From NCBI GenBank assembly GCA_020544305.1, contig CP058667.1, positions 1,240,001-1,304,000 of the forward strand: a stretch of 64,000 nucleotides of DNA, read 5' to 3'. Shown here piece after piece: positions 43,730 to 53,815 of the stretch. The DNA comes from Staphylococcus taiwanensis. Its GTDB lineage: Bacteria > Bacillota > Bacilli > Staphylococcales > Staphylococcaceae. Each line of letters begins with the position of its first letter. The first letter of the stretch is position 1. Under the pieces are notes generated by a model. It saw only the letters and a list, made by a program, of their open reading frames with translations, did not search any database and was not told the DNA's origin. The translations under genes and the position numbers were made by a program.

Positions 43730-43990
43730 ATGGATAATATTGATAAAACAATGAAGTTTGATTATGATGAACTTCCAAAAAAGAACGTTGAAGCAGTATT
43801 AACGAACGTACATCGAACATTAGAAGAGCGAGGTTATAATGCTGTTAATCAAATAGTGGGTTATTTATTATCAGGTGACCCAGCCTATATTCCACGTCAA
43901 AATGATGCTCGAAATCAAATCCGTCATATTGATCGCGACGTCATCATGGAAGAACTCGTTTCAAATTATTTAAAAGAGACTAAACAATAG
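43730..43990 (+). CDS. reoM: IreB/ReoM family regulatory phosphoprotein (UPF0297)
   Basis: 86 aa. Homologues IreB (Enterococcus) and ReoM (Listeria) are phosphorylated by the PASTA kinase and, in Listeria, control ClpCP degradation of MurA and thus peptidoglycan synthesis. The phosphorylated Thr7 of ReoM has a counterpart here at residue 7 ([11 protein letters not shown]). Normal length. Start follows AGAGGAGTGTCGCATCT. Immediately upstream of yqgF, the standard alaS-reoM-yqgF-yrzB order. Confidence 0.9.
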   Translation: MDNIDKTMKFDYDELPKKNVEAVLTNVHRTLEERGYNAVNQIVGYLLSGDPAYIPRQNDARNQIRHIDRDVIMEELVSNYLKETKQ

Positions 43991-43993
43991 GTT

Positions 43994-44422
43994 ATGCTAA
44001 CACACAAGATTTTAGGCTTAGATGTAGGGAGCAAAACGGTTGGTATAGCTATTAGTGACTTGATGGGTTGGACAGCCCAAGGATTAGACACTCTCAGAAT
44101 TAATGAGGAACAAGAGGAATTTGGCATTGATAAGCTTGTATCTATTATTAAAGAAAATAATGTTGGTACAGTAGTGATAGGGTTACCTAAAAATATGAAC
44201 AATTCTATTGGATTTCGTGGCGAAGCCTCGTTAAAATATAAAGCGTTACTTCAAGAAAGCTTACCCCAGATAGAAATTATAATGTGGGATGAACGTTTGA
44301 GCACAATGGCTGCTGAACGCTCATTACTTGAAGCTGACGTTTCAAGAGAAAAAAGAAAAAAAGTAATTGATAAAATGGCAGCAGTATTTATATTGCAAGG
44401 CTATTTAGATTCTATCCAATAA
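43994..44422 (+). CDS. yqgF: Putative pre-16S rRNA nuclease YqgF (RuvX)
   Basis: 142-aa RNase H-fold protein. Motifs: [17 protein letters not shown] at the N-terminus, [11 protein letters not shown] near residue 60, [14 protein letters not shown] near residue 97 and the final Asp in [17 protein letters not shown]. It processes the 5' end of 16S rRNA. Its older suggested role as an alternative Holliday junction resolvase is not well supported, so it should not be counted as backup for the broken ruvAB. Confidence 0.94.
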   Translation: MLTHKILGLDVGSKTVGIAISDLMGWTAQGLDTLRINEEQEEFGIDKLVSIIKENNVGTVVIGLPKNMNNSIGFRGEASLKYKALLQESLPQIEIIMWDERLSTMAAERSLLEADVSREKRKKVIDKMAAVFILQGYLDSIQ

Positions 44423-44435
44423 AGGAGATTAAATA

Positions 44436-44762
44436 ATGACTGAACATAATCATAACCACGAGCATATTAATGATGTTGATTTAAATATAAGTAACGAGGA
44501 AGAATTATTAACATTATTTGATGAAGAAGGAAATGAAGTTTTATATCGTAAGATGTTAGAATTCTATCATCCAGAATTCAAAAAAGAATATGTTATTTTA
44601 GCCGAAGAAGGCGCACAATCAGATGACGACGATATGATTGAACTAATTCCTATGATCAATGAACCAGATGAATCTGGCGATGGTGGTAAATTAGTTCCAA
44701 TCGAAACAGATGAAGAATGGGATATGGTTGAAGAAGTAGTCAATACTAACATGGAAGAATAA
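44436..44762 (+). CDS. UPF0473 family protein (YrzB)
   Basis: 108 aa, strongly acidic, with a His-rich N-terminus ([16 protein letters not shown]) and conserved [15 protein letters not shown] and [12 protein letters not shown] segments. Function unknown, but it always follows yqgF in Bacillales. ATG follows AAAGGAGATTAAATA. A clean terminator follows. Confidence 0.88.
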   Translation: MTEHNHNHEHINDVDLNISNEEELLTLFDEEGNEVLYRKMLEFYHPEFKKEYVILAEEGAQSDDDDMIELIPMINEPDESGDGGKLVPIETDEEWDMVEEVVNTNMEE

Positions 44763-44779
44763 TTACACTTCAAATTAAG

Positions 44780-44816
44780 AAGTTGAGACAAATTTAAATT
44801 GTCTCAACTTTTTTTA
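44780..44816 (+). terminator. Terminator of alaS-reoM-yqgF-yrzB
   Basis: Stem AAGTTGAGACAA / TTGTCTCAACTT (44780-44810) with a 7-base loop, then seven or more T. Confidence 0.93.
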
Positions 44817-45051
44817 TTTATAACTTGACAAATTAATGCTTTTTAATCTTTTCATCTTAAATTTAACTTGAAAATATGGTAAAATACTTAAAGTTAAATT
44901 CTTATAGACACATAAAAATCATAATTAATAAAATCAGTCGCAATTAATATAAGATAAAATTTCAAAAGTTATTTCGATTTAAATGTGTGAGTAATTACAA
45001 GACTGGTTTATTTTTTAATGTCATTTTTGTATTTTAGAAGGAAGTAAATTA
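44817..45051 (+). promoter_or_regulatory. Upstream region of trmR
   Basis: 235 AT-rich bases without a gene. A TGGTAAAAT extended -10-like element sits near 44876-44884, with no good -35. AGAAGGAAG at 45037-45045 is the ribosome binding site. Nothing else recognised. Confidence 0.3.
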
Positions 45052-45687
45052 ATGGAAACAAATCAAAAGTATTTATTAGAAATACATAAAAAAACAGATA
45101 ATGAAATTGAAGTCCTAAGGGATTATGCAGTCGAAAATGCCGTGCCAATCGTTGATAGACTATCTCTAGAAATGATTAAACAATTAATTAGAATTCATAA
45201 TGCTAAAAATATTTTAGAAATAGGTACAGCGATAGGATATAGTTCAATGCAATTTGCTTCAATTTCAAATGACATTCAAATTACGACTATTGAACGAGAT
45301 GAAGAAATGATTCTTCAAGCTAAAAACAATTATAAAAACTATGGGTATGAGGATCAAATTCGTCTAATCGAAGGAGATGCTCTAGAACAAATAGATAAAG
45401 TAAATAATGTAGAATATGATATTATCTTTATTGATGCAGCTAAAGCACAATCAAAAAAGTTTTTTGAATACTTTACACCTTTACTACGAAAAGGTGGTTT
45501 AGTTATTACTGATAATGTCTTATATCATGGTTTTGTATCCAATATTGATATTGTACGTTCAAGAAATGTAAAACAAATGGTTAAAAAAGTGCAAAAATTC
45601 AATACATGGCTTATGGAACAAGACAATTATCAAACAAATTTTATAAATATGGATGATGGATTAGCTATATCTATTAAAGGAGAATGA
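45052..45687 (+). CDS. trmR: tRNA 5-hydroxyuridine methyltransferase TrmR
   Basis: 211-aa class I SAM-dependent O-methyltransferase (family 3, YrrM). SAM-binding motif ILEIGTAIGYSSMQFA near residue 54, TIERDEEMILQAKNN near residue 82, and the metal/catalytic IIFIDAAKAQSKKFF near residue 125 with TDNVLYHG. In B. subtilis YrrM (TrmR) converts 5-hydroxyuridine-34 of tRNA to 5-methoxyuridine. The two U32 genes that make the hydroxyuridine follow directly, which supports this name over a generic catechol methyltransferase. Confidence 0.88.
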   Translation: METNQKYLLEIHKKTDNEIEVLRDYAVENAVPIVDRLSLEMIKQLIRIHNAKNILEIGTAIGYSSMQFASISNDIQITTIERDEEMILQAKNNYKNYGYEDQIRLIEGDALEQIDKVNNVEYDIIFIDAAKAQSKKFFEYFTPLLRKGGLVITDNVLYHGFVSNIDIVRSRNVKQMVKKVQKFNTWLMEQDNYQTNFINMDDGLAISIKGE

Positions 45688-45689
45688 AT

Positions 45690-46613
45690 ATGACAGAATT
45701 ACTCGTTACTCCTAAATCATTAGCTCATTTAGAAACATTGATAGATATCGGCGCAGATGCGTTTGTTATTGGTGAAGAAAAATTTGGGTTACGATTACCA
45801 GGGGAGTTTAATCGCGAAGATATACAAAAAGCAGTTAACTTAGCTCATGACAATAATAAAAAAATTTATGTTGCTGTAAATGGAATTTTCCATAATTATC
45901 ATTTAAATGCTTTAGAAGATTATATTAATTACTTACATCAAATTAAAGTTGATCGTATTATATTTGGTGATCCAGCTGTCGTAATGTATGTTAAACATCA
46001 TGAAGACCCAATCCCACTTAATTGGGATGCTGAAACGATAGTTACTAACTATTTCCAATGTAATTATTGGGGAAAACGTGGCGCTAATAGAGCTGTACTG
46101 GCACGAGAATTAAATTTAGATGAAATTATAAATATTAAAGAAAATGCCCATGTCGAAATTGAAGTTCAAGTTCATGGAATGACATGCATGTTTCAATCAA
46201 AGCGCATGTTGCTAGGTAACTACTATACTTTCCAAGATAGACAAATGAAAATCAAACGTAATGGAGATCAAAAAGAATTATTATTATATGATGAAGAACG
46301 TGATAATAAGTATCCTGTTTTCGAGGACTTTAATGGTACACATATTATGTCACCAAACGATATTTGTCTCATTGAAGAATTAGAACCTTTATTTGAAGCC
46401 GGTATTGATTCATTTAAAATAGATGGAATTTTACAAAGCGAAGAATATATTAATGTAGTTACTGCGCAATATCGAGAAGCCATTGATTTATATAATGAAG
46501 ATCCTGAGACATATGAAGATGAAAAATTTATGTTGGTCGACCCAATTGAAGATATTCAGCCTGAACATCGTCCATTCGATGAAGGCTTTTTATACAAACA
46601 AACGGTTTACTAA
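45690..46613 (+). CDS. trhP1: Peptidase U32 family protein, tRNA hydroxylation subunit TrhP1
   Basis: 307 aa from ATG 45690 (AAAGGAGAATGAAT upstream; the ATG at 45684 is too close to the ribosome binding site). U32 family barrel with VTPKSLAHLETLIDIGADAF, the Cys-bearing VQVHGMTCMFQSKRMLLGNY and FKIDGILQSEEY. With TrhP2 it forms the B. subtilis YrrN-YrrO type complex for prephenate-dependent 5-hydroxyuridine at tRNA U34. Despite the name it is not expected to be a protease. Overlaps the trmR end region. Confidence 0.87.
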   Translation: MTELLVTPKSLAHLETLIDIGADAFVIGEEKFGLRLPGEFNREDIQKAVNLAHDNNKKIYVAVNGIFHNYHLNALEDYINYLHQIKVDRIIFGDPAVVMYVKHHEDPIPLNWDAETIVTNYFQCNYWGKRGANRAVLARELNLDEIINIKENAHVEIEVQVHGMTCMFQSKRMLLGNYYTFQDRQMKIKRNGDQKELLLYDEERDNKYPVFEDFNGTHIMSPNDICLIEELEPLFEAGIDSFKIDGILQSEEYINVVTAQYREAIDLYNEDPETYEDEKFMLVDPIEDIQPEHRPFDEGFLYKQTVY

Positions 46614-46628
46614 GAAAGGGGCGCTAAA

Positions 46629-47897
46629 ATGAAAACTCTTACTGAGATAAATTCAAAATCAAAAGTTAAAATTAAAAAACCTGAATTATTGGCGCCTGCT
46701 GGTAATTTAGAAAAATTAAAAATAGCTGTACATTATGGTGCAGATGCCGTATTTCTTGGAGGTCAAGAATATGGTTTACGTTCGAATGCAGATAACTTTA
46801 CAATTGAAGAAATAAAAGAAGGCGTAGATTTTGCGAAACGTTATGATGCTAAAATCTATGTAACGACTAATATCATTGCTCATGATGAAAATATTGATGG
46901 ACTAGAAAATTATTTACAGTCTTTAGAATCAACAGGTGCTGCAGGTATAATTGTAGCTGATCCACTTATTATTGAAACATGTAAACGCGTAGCTCCAAAA
47001 TTAGAGATTCATTTATCAACACAGCAATCACTTTCCAATTATAAAGCAGTGGAATATTGGAAAGAAGAAGGATTAGATCGTGTCGTACTAGCACGTGAAA
47101 CTGGTGCAATGGAAATGAAAGAAATGAAAGAAAATGTCGACATTGAAATAGAGGCTTTTATTCATGGTGCAATGTGTATTGCATACTCAGGACGTTGTAC
47201 TTTGAGTAATCATATGACTGCACGAGATTCCAATAGAGGTGGATGTTGTCAAAGTTGTCGTTGGGACTATGATTTATTATCGGTTGATGAAGATGGGGAG
47301 CTTGATTTATTTTATCAAGATGGTGATGTTACTCCTTTTGCAATGAGTCCGAAAGATTTAAAATTAATAGAGTCTATTCCACAAATGATGGATATTGGAA
47401 TTGATTCATTAAAAATTGAAGGACGTATGAAATCGATACATTACATTGCTACTGTAGTATCTGTTTATAGAAAAGTAATCGATGCATACGCAGAAGATCC
47501 AGAGCATTTTGAAATCAATCCAGAATGGCTAATTGAATTAGATAAATGTGCAAACAGAGATACTGCACCTGCTTTCTTTGAAGGTACGCCAGGATACGAA
47601 GAGCAAATGTTCGGCGTACAACAAAATAAAAAATCACCTTATGATTTTTGTGGCTTAGTTCTAGATTATGATGAAACAAGTAAAATCGCAACGGTGCAAC
47701 AAAGAAACCACTTTAAACCTGGCCAAGAGATTGAATTCTTCGGGCCTGAAATTGATAGTTTCAGACAAGTCGTGGAAGCCATCTATGATGAAGAGGGAAA
47801 TAGTCTAGATGCAGCTAGACATCCTCTACAAATCGTACAAATAAAAGTAGATCAACCAATTTATCCAAACAACATGTTAAGAAAGGAAATCGGATAA
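46629..47897 (+). CDS. trhP2: Peptidase U32 family protein, tRNA hydroxylation subunit TrhP2
   Basis: 422 aa. Longer U32 protein with [20 protein letters not shown] at the N-terminus, the family signature [20 protein letters not shown] near residue 178, the Cys cluster [13 protein letters not shown] near residue 203 and [17 protein letters not shown] near residue 260. The cysteines could hold an Fe-S cluster, as proposed for the family. C-terminal extra domain after about 330. Its stop overlaps the udk ATG by one base. Confidence 0.89.
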   Translation: MKTLTEINSKSKVKIKKPELLAPAGNLEKLKIAVHYGADAVFLGGQEYGLRSNADNFTIEEIKEGVDFAKRYDAKIYVTTNIIAHDENIDGLENYLQSLESTGAAGIIVADPLIIETCKRVAPKLEIHLSTQQSLSNYKAVEYWKEEGLDRVVLARETGAMEMKEMKENVDIEIEAFIHGAMCIAYSGRCTLSNHMTARDSNRGGCCQSCRWDYDLLSVDEDGELDLFYQDGDVTPFAMSPKDLKLIESIPQMMDIGIDSLKIEGRMKSIHYIATVVSVYRKVIDAYAEDPEHFEINPEWLIELDKCANRDTAPAFFEGTPGYEEQMFGVQQNKKSPYDFCGLVLDYDETSKIATVQQRNHFKPGQEIEFFGPEIDSFRQVVEAIYDEEGNSLDAARHPLQIVQIKVDQPIYPNNMLRKEIG

Positions 47898-48520
47898 TGG
47901 CGAATACAACAATAATCGGAATTGCCGGTGGGTCAGGCTCTGGAAAAACTACAGTGACTAATGAAATTATGAAGAATTTAGAAGGGCACAGCGTGGCATT
48001 ACTTGCCCAAGATTATTATTATAAAGATCAATCTCATCTAACTTTTGAAGAAAGATTAGAAACTAACTATGACCATCCTTTTGCATTCGATAATGATTTA
48101 TTAATTGAAAATTTAAAGGATTTGCGCAATGGTCAAGCTGTAGAAGTACCGACATATGATTACACAAATCATACAAGAAGTAATGAAACAATTGCATTTG
48201 AACCGAAAGATGTTATTATCGTAGAAGGTATATTTGCTTTAGAAAACAAAACTTTACGTGATATGATGGATGTTAAGATATATGTTGATACTGATGCCGA
48301 CCTAAGAATTCTAAGACGTTTAGTACGTGATACTAAAGAGCGTGGACGATCAATGGAATCAGTAATCAATCAATATTTAAATGTTGTAAAACCAATGCAT
48401 AATCAGTTTATTGAACCTACTAAAAAATATGCTGATATTATTATTCCTGAAGGCGGTAGTAATAAAGTAGCCATTGATATTATGACAACCAAAATCCAAA
48501 CGCTTGTTAGTAAGCAATAA
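47897..48520 (+). CDS. udk: Uridine kinase
   Basis: 207 aa. P-loop [17 protein letters not shown] at the start, [16 protein letters not shown] near residue 38, [13 protein letters not shown] and [16 protein letters not shown] near residue 108, [13 protein letters not shown] near residue 138. Phosphorylates uridine and cytidine in pyrimidine salvage. Coupled to trhP2 by TAATG. Confidence 0.97.
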   Translation: MANTTIIGIAGGSGSGKTTVTNEIMKNLEGHSVALLAQDYYYKDQSHLTFEERLETNYDHPFAFDNDLLIENLKDLRNGQAVEVPTYDYTNHTRSNETIAFEPKDVIIVEGIFALENKTLRDMMDVKIYVDTDADLRILRRLVRDTKERGRSMESVINQYLNVVKPMHNQFIEPTKKYADIIIPEGGSNKVAIDIMTTKIQTLVSKQ

Positions 48521-48608
48521 ATAGCCTTAAAGTATCTATCTAAATAGTATTATTTTAATATTAAAAAGGCCAATTTAACTTAAATAATGTGAAAAGGAAG
48601 ATGACATA

Positions 48609-49085
48609 ATGGAAAATCAAAAACAATACCCAATGACTCAAGAAGGGTATGAACAATTAGAACAAGAATTGGAAGAATTAAAAACAGTAAAAAGACCTGA
48701 AGTAGTCGAAAAAATCAAAGTAGCACGTTCATTTGGTGACCTTTCTGAGAACTCAGAATATGACGCAGCCAAAGATGAGCAAGGCTTTATTGAACAAGAT
48801 ATTCAACGCATTGAACATATGCTAAGATACGCTTTAATTATTGAAGATACTGGCGATAATAATGTTGTTCAAATTGGTAAAACAGTAACATTCATTGAAT
48901 TACCTGGTGATGAAGAAGAAAGTTACCAAATTGTTGGTTCTGCTGAATCTGATGCATTCAAAGGTAAAATTTCAAATGAATCTCCAATGGCTAAAGCTTT
49001 AATTGGTAAAAGTTTGAAAGATGAAGTTCGCGTTCCATTACCAAATGGTGGAGAAATCAATGTTAAAATTGTAGATATCAAATAG
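48609..49085 (+). CDS. greA: Transcription elongation factor GreA
   Basis: 158 aa. N-terminal coiled coil with the catalytic acidic tip ([20 protein letters not shown] near residue 38) and C-terminal FKBP-like domain ([20 protein letters not shown]). Rescues backtracked RNA polymerase by transcript cleavage. Start follows AAAAGGAAGATGACATA. Followed by a strong terminator. Confidence 0.98.
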   Translation: MENQKQYPMTQEGYEQLEQELEELKTVKRPEVVEKIKVARSFGDLSENSEYDAAKDEQGFIEQDIQRIEHMLRYALIIEDTGDNNVVQIGKTVTFIELPGDEEESYQIVGSAESDAFKGKISNESPMAKALIGKSLKDEVRVPLPNGGEINVKIVDIK

Positions 49086-49094
49086 AATTACAAT

Positions 49095-49137
49095 ACTTCA
49101 AAAGCTAAGTAAATTCATTTAGCTTTTGAAGTTTTTT
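49095..49137 (+). terminator. Terminator after greA
   Basis: Stem ACTTCAAAAGCTA / TAGCTTTTGAAGT (49095-49132) with loop AGTAAATTCATT-like, followed by TTTTTTGTTT. Confidence 0.93.
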
Positions 49138-49505
49138 GTTTAAATTTGAATTATTAGATAAATATAGTCTATTTGTGTCATTTTTACGTATAAAATTACA
49201 AATATCCTAATAAATATCGTCAAATTTATTTAAAATTTATAACTTTTTCATGACAAAATTAGTTTTATATGCTTAAATAACATTGTGAATAAAACTGAAT
49301 AAGAGTTGAAAATACAATAAAGTAAGCGATTACATTTTGTCCTTACTTTTTTATTATTCTTAATTTGAAAGTCTTATTAAACAAATATGATATCTAGATG
49401 TTATAATTTTTATAAATATTCTGATTTTCTAACAATAAGATATTATTATCTTGTTAAAATTCGATAATATTAGATATCTATAGCTTTAAAGGGGGCGGCA
49501 AAAGA
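49138..49505 (+). promoter_or_regulatory. Regulatory region of the pxp-acc operon
   Basis: About 370 very AT-rich non-coding bases. It holds the cre site (49321-49335), a hairpin TAACAATAAGATA / TATCTTGTTA around 49431-49458, and a TATAAT near 49400 without a clear -35. AAAGGGGGCGG at 49488-49498 is the ribosome binding site for the TTG start of pxpB. No small gene convinced me. Confidence 0.4.
49321..49335 (-). promoter_or_regulatory. CcpA catabolite-responsive element (cre)
   Basis: The minus strand reads ATGTAATCGCTTACT, matching every fixed position of the consensus WTGNAANCGNWNNCW. It lies about 170 bases upstream of pxpB, suggesting CcpA repression of the operon on preferred sugars. 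Confidence 0.65.
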
Positions 49506-50234
49506 TTGGATATTAAAGTGATCAATGAGCAATCAATATTGCTTTATTTTAAAGAAGAAATTAGCGAAACTAATTATCAAGATGTAAATGCAACAACACA
49601 ATACATACTTTCAAAAAATATCTCTGCTATAAGAGACATAATACCGTCATATAGAGCTATTATGATTAACTTTAATAATGAATTGATTGAATATGAACAG
49701 TTAATAAATCAGTTAGATTTAGATAATTTAAATGTTTCAAAATCAGAATCAAATAATCAAAAACGAGTGATACATATACCAGTTCTATACAATAATGATT
49801 TCGGCCCTGATTTAGAAGAGGTTGCTAATCATAATAATTTAGATGTTCAAACAGTTATTGATATACATTCTAACAACGAATATCTGGTTTATATGCTAGG
49901 ATTTATGCCTGGATTTCCTTTCTTAGGAGGATTAGACGAGAAGTTACATACACCAAGAAGATCTGAACCTAGGGTGAAAATAGCTGCTGGATCAGTTGGA
50001 ATCGCTAATAATCAAACTGGATTATACCCATCTGATTCTCCAGGTGGTTGGCAGATAATTGGAAGAACACCGTTAAAAGTATTTGATCAATTTTCAGAAC
50101 CAATGACGTTATACGAAGCTGGAGATTATATAAAATTTTACCCAATTGATGAATCAACTTTTAGAGAAATCGAAACAGAAATTGCTGAAAATAGATTTGA
50201 TAAAGAAAAGTGGGTGACTCGAAGTGGGAATTAA
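49506..50234 (+). CDS. pxpB: 5-oxoprolinase subunit PxpB (KipI / carboxyltransferase subdomain C-D family)
   Basis: 242 aa starting at TTG behind AAAGGGGGCGGC. CT_C_D (AHS1) family: VYMLGFMPGFPFLGGLDEKL near residue 135, TPRRSEPRVKIAAGSVGIAN and GLYPSDSPGGWQIIGRTPL near residue 180. Named KipI in B. subtilis after an effect on sporulation kinase KinA; PxpABC was later shown to be an ATP-dependent 5-oxoprolinase. The same fold is half of the carboxyltransferase of urea carboxylase, relevant because accB/accC follow. Overlaps pxpC by 11 bases. Confidence 0.9.
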   Translation: MDIKVINEQSILLYFKEEISETNYQDVNATTQYILSKNISAIRDIIPSYRAIMINFNNELIEYEQLINQLDLDNLNVSKSESNNQKRVIHIPVLYNNDFGPDLEEVANHNNLDVQTVIDIHSNNEYLVYMLGFMPGFPFLGGLDEKLHTPRRSEPRVKIAAGSVGIANNQTGLYPSDSPGGWQIIGRTPLKVFDQFSEPMTLYEAGDYIKFYPIDESTFREIETEIAENRFDKEKWVTRSGN

Positions 50235-51225
50235 AATTATTAAACCAGGTCTTTTCACTACTGTACAAGATAAAGGACGCTTTGGTTATCAACATTTAGG
50301 TTTTTCAAGTGCTGGAGCCATGGATGTATATAGCTATGAAATCGGACAAGCACTTATTCATAATAACGGACCTTCATTGGAATACACTGTAATTGGTCCA
50401 ACAATTCAATTTACAAGTAATAACACATTCGTTTTAACGGGTGGTCAATTTGGTGCGAAATTAAATAATCAAAATATTGATAACAACACAGTTATCCTAG
50501 CTAACAAAGGTGATTTATTAGAAATCGGTGCATCAATTAAAGGAGCTCGAGGCTATATATTCTTTGGAAATCCTTTAGATATTGAACAAGTTGCTGGTAG
50601 TTATTCTACTCACACCCGAAGCAAAGTGGGTGGGTATCAAGGAAGAACACTTAAAAAGAATGATATAATCAACATTAGTCAAAATGATAACTATAAATCT
50701 AATTTAGGTAAAACGATAGATTATGAGGCAGTACCAGAAGATAATATCATTCATATTATTAAAGGTCCGCAAATTGACGCGTTTTCTATTGAAAAGAAAA
50801 ATAGATTGGTTGAATCTGAATATAAAATTTCTGACCAGTCAGATAGAATGGGTTACCGATTAATTGGTGAGACTGTTCCACCGGACAATGGCGCTGATAT
50901 CATTTCGGAGCCAGTAGGTTTAGGAAGTATACAAGTACCTAATGATGGTAATCCAATTATTTTACTAAATGATAAACAAACGGTCGGTGGTTATACTAAA
51001 ATAGCTACGGTCAGTCAATTAGATTTGAAAAAATTGGCACAATTTAAGCCAGGCAACACAATTCAATTTAAATGGATTTCTGTCAAAGAAGCATCAGAAA
51101 AATTAAATGAATTCGATGAACATTTCAACAATTTATTGAATAGCATCGAAACCCAACCAATATTTAGTATGCAATCTATACGTAATACATCACATAAAAT
51201 ATCTAAAATTATCGAGGAGGAATAA
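50224..51225 (+). CDS. pxpC: 5-oxoprolinase subunit PxpC (KipA / carboxyltransferase subdomain A-B family)
   Basis: 333 aa, GTG start inside the end of pxpB. CT_A_B (AHS2) family: KPGLFTTVQDKGRFGYQHLG at the N-terminus, GAMDVYSYEIGQALI, VLTGGQFGAKLNN near residue 80, DRMGYRLIGETV near residue 210 and LNDKQTVGGYTKIATVSQLD near residue 245. It should form a heteromer with PxpB that activates 5-oxoproline; ATP and the lactam bind at the shared cleft. Three bases separate it from accB. Confidence 0.9.
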   Translation: MGIKIIKPGLFTTVQDKGRFGYQHLGFSSAGAMDVYSYEIGQALIHNNGPSLEYTVIGPTIQFTSNNTFVLTGGQFGAKLNNQNIDNNTVILANKGDLLEIGASIKGARGYIFFGNPLDIEQVAGSYSTHTRSKVGGYQGRTLKKNDIINISQNDNYKSNLGKTIDYEAVPEDNIIHIIKGPQIDAFSIEKKNRLVESEYKISDQSDRMGYRLIGETVPPDNGADIISEPVGLGSIQVPNDGNPIILLNDKQTVGGYTKIATVSQLDLKKLAQFKPGNTIQFKWISVKEASEKLNEFDEHFNNLLNSIETQPIFSMQSIRNTSHKISKIIEEE

Positions 51226-51228
51226 ATA

Positions 51229-51675
51229 ATGAATATTAAAAAGATAGAAGAAGTCATTAATTTAGTTAAATCAAATGGAGTAAAAAGATTTAAATTTAAA
51301 GATAGTAAAAATGAATTAGAGTTAGATTTTACAGAAGATAATCAAATTCAAAATACTGCTAATGCACCTTCTCAAACTATACCAAATCAAGCTGTTAATA
51401 ATGAAGTATCTGAAAATGAATCCAATCAAACTGAACAATCACAAGAAATCACTTCTCCTATGGTCGGTACTTTCTTTTTACAAGATAGTAAAGAATTAAC
51501 TGACCCTCAAATTAAAGTTGGCGATAAAATCAAAGCTGGCGACGTTATAGGATATGTTGAAGCAATGAAAGTAATGAATGAAGTCACTAGTGATATTGAT
51601 GGTGAAGTCATAGATATTGTAGTCGACCACGGCACAAACGTTGAATATGATCAAGTGTTAGTAAAAGTTAAATAA
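51229..51675 (+). CDS. accB: Biotin carboxyl carrier protein, operon paralogue
   Basis: 148 aa. N-terminal 40-residue helix-strand segment, a Gln/Asn/Pro-rich linker of about 45 residues, and a C-terminal biotinyl domain with the biotinylation site YVEAMKVMNEVTSDIDG near residue 106. The general staphylococcal acetyl-CoA carboxylase genes lie elsewhere on the chromosome as I remember them, so this is a second, pathway-specific carrier. It sits between pxpC and accC in a tight operon. Confidence 0.9.
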   Translation: MNIKKIEEVINLVKSNGVKRFKFKDSKNELELDFTEDNQIQNTANAPSQTIPNQAVNNEVSENESNQTEQSQEITSPMVGTFFLQDSKELTDPQIKVGDKIKAGDVIGYVEAMKVMNEVTSDIDGEVIDIVVDHGTNVEYDQVLVKVK

Positions 51676-51689
51676 GGGGGGACAGGTTA

Positions 51690-53051
51690 ATGTATCGTTG
51701 TTTAATAGCAAACAGAGGAGAAATCGCGGTTCGTATTATTAGAGCTTGTCGAGAAATGGGCATTGAAACCGTGGCAATTTATGCTAAAGGTGATGAACAA
51801 AGTTTGCACGTTAGTCTTGCTGACCAAGCAGTTTGTATTGGTGAAGCTAATCCTTTAGATAGTTACTTGAATATCGAACGTATTATTGGTGCTGCTGAAA
51901 TAACTGGTGCAAATGCAATTCACCCAGGTTATGGTTTTTTATCTGAAAGCACTACATTTGCTGAAAAAGTAGAAGAAAATGATATACATTTTATAGGTCC
52001 AAGTAAAAAAACTATGGAAATGATGGGAGATAAAATCACAGCGCGTCAAACAGTTGACTCAGCGGGTGTACCAGTTATTCCAGGATCTCAAGGTGCAGTT
52101 GAATCTGTAGACGAAATTAAAAGTTTAGCTGAAAAAATTGGATATCCGTTAGTGTTGAAAGCAGCTAGTGGTGGTGGCGGTAAAGGAATTAGAATCGTCA
52201 AAGAACCTGAACAACTTGAAAAAATGTTGAAAGAAGCCAAAAGTGAAGGTCAAAAATACTTTAATGATGATCGAGTATATGTAGAAGCATTCATTCCAGT
52301 AGCTAAGCATGTTGAAGTTCAAGTTATAGGTGATGGAAAAGAAAATTATGTACACTTAGGTGAACGTGATTGTTCAGTACAACGTAAAAATCAAAAGTTG
52401 ATTGAAGAATCTCCTTGTGCAGCACTAACTGAAGAAAGAAGAAAACAAATTTGTGATGACGCCGTAGCAGTCGCAAAAGCTTCTAACTATCGTAGTGCAG
52501 GTACAATTGAATTTCTAGTAACAAATGATGCGCACTACTTTATCGAAATGAATGCACGTATACAAGTAGAGCACACGGTTACAGAAATGCGTGCAGACCG
52601 TGATTTACTGCAAGCACAACTATATTTAATGCAACACGATCAGTTACCATTTTCACAAGAAGATGTTGTATTTAATGGTCATGTTATTGAAGCACGTATT
52701 AACGCTGAAAATCCTGAGAAAAAGTTCCAACCAACACCTGGTAAAGTAAAAAAATTACATTTACCACAAGGATTTAATATTCGAGTGGATTCATTATTAT
52801 ATCCAGGTTATCAAGTATCACCATATTATGATTCACTTGTAGCTAAAGTGATTGTTAAAGATACGGATCGTAAGTCAGCAATCAAGAAACTAAAGGTAGC
52901 ACTTGATGAAATGGTAATTGAAGGATTCACTACTACAGCTGATTTCTTATATGCTGTTTTAAGTTACCCATTGTATGCTGATACTGATGCAAGTGAGGTT
53001 GATATAAAATTCCTTGAAAAACATCAAATTATTAAAGGAGTTGAGCTATAA
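51690..53051 (+). CDS. accC: Biotin carboxylase subunit, operon paralogue
   Basis: 453 aa, ATP-grasp biotin carboxylase of full length. [21 protein letters not shown] at the start, [17 protein letters not shown] near residue 80, the ATP loop [15 protein letters not shown] near residue 158, [20 protein letters not shown] near residue 228, [17 protein letters not shown] near residue 287. It carboxylates the biotin on AccB with bicarbonate and ATP. No AccA/AccD-type transcarboxylase is encoded nearby; PxpB/PxpC are the obvious candidates for that role. Stop overlaps the pxpA ATG. Confidence 0.92.
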   Translation: MYRCLIANRGEIAVRIIRACREMGIETVAIYAKGDEQSLHVSLADQAVCIGEANPLDSYLNIERIIGAAEITGANAIHPGYGFLSESTTFAEKVEENDIHFIGPSKKTMEMMGDKITARQTVDSAGVPVIPGSQGAVESVDEIKSLAEKIGYPLVLKAASGGGGKGIRIVKEPEQLEKMLKEAKSEGQKYFNDDRVYVEAFIPVAKHVEVQVIGDGKENYVHLGERDCSVQRKNQKLIEESPCAALTEERRKQICDDAVAVAKASNYRSAGTIEFLVTNDAHYFIEMNARIQVEHTVTEMRADRDLLQAQLYLMQHDQLPFSQEDVVFNGHVIEARINAENPEKKFQPTPGKVKKLHLPQGFNIRVDSLLYPGYQVSPYYDSLVAKVIVKDTDRKSAIKKLKVALDEMVIEGFTTTADFLYAVLSYPLYADTDASEVDIKFLEKHQIIKGVEL

Positions 53052-53803
53052 TGAAAGTAGATTTAAATTGTGATTTAGGCGAAGCTTTCGGAAATTATTC
53101 ATTTGGTGGAGATAAAGATATCATTCCTTTAATAACTTCAGCTAATATTGCTTGTGGATTTCATGCAGGCGATGAAAATGTTATGTATGACACTGTGAAA
53201 CTAGCTAAAGACAATGGTGTAGGTATAGGTGCACACCCAGGCTTGCCAGATTTAAAGGGTTTTGGTCGACGTAACATGGATATTTCACCAAATGAAATTT
53301 ATAATTTAGTTGTTTATCAATTAGGTGCATTAGATGCTTTTTGTAAAGTTCATGATACACGTATAAACCATGTTAAGCCTCATGGTGCGCTTTATAACAT
53401 GGGTGCTAAAGATAAAGCTATCGCACATGCTATTGCTCAAGCAGTTTACTATTTTGATTCATCGCTTGTTTTAGTCGGACTTTCAAATACTTTATTAATA
53501 TCAGAAGCTGAAACTTTAGGATTAAAAACTGCATCAGAGGTTTTTGCAGATAGACGTTATGAAGATAATGGTCAATTAGTAAGTCGTAAAGAACCAGATG
53601 CAGTAATCACTAACACTGATGAAGCGCTTGAGCAAGTTTTGAAAATGGTAATGAACAACAAAGTTACAAGTAAAAATGGTAAAGAAATTGACTTGAAAGC
53701 AGATACAATTTGTGTGCACGGCGATGGCGCTCATGCATTAGAATTTGTACAACAAATTAGAGAAAAATTAACGAAAGAAGGCATTGATATTCAGTCCTTA
53801 TAA
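53051..53803 (+). CDS. pxpA: 5-oxoprolinase subunit PxpA (LamB/YcsF family)
   Basis: 250 aa. [19 protein letters not shown] at the N-terminus, [15 protein letters not shown] near residue 32, [17 protein letters not shown] near residue 57, [11 protein letters not shown] near residue 105 and [13 protein letters not shown] near the end: metal- and substrate-binding residues of the LamB/YcsF family. PxpA completes the three-part 5-oxoprolinase by hydrolysing the activated lactam to glutamate. Coupled to accC by a one-base overlap. Confidence 0.93.
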   Translation: MKVDLNCDLGEAFGNYSFGGDKDIIPLITSANIACGFHAGDENVMYDTVKLAKDNGVGIGAHPGLPDLKGFGRRNMDISPNEIYNLVVYQLGALDAFCKVHDTRINHVKPHGALYNMGAKDKAIAHAIAQAVYYFDSSLVLVGLSNTLLISEAETLGLKTASEVFADRRYEDNGQLVSRKEPDAVITNTDEALEQVLKMVMNNKVTSKNGKEIDLKADTICVHGDGAHALEFVQQIREKLTKEGIDIQSL

Positions 53804-53815
53804 GGGGGTCCATTC

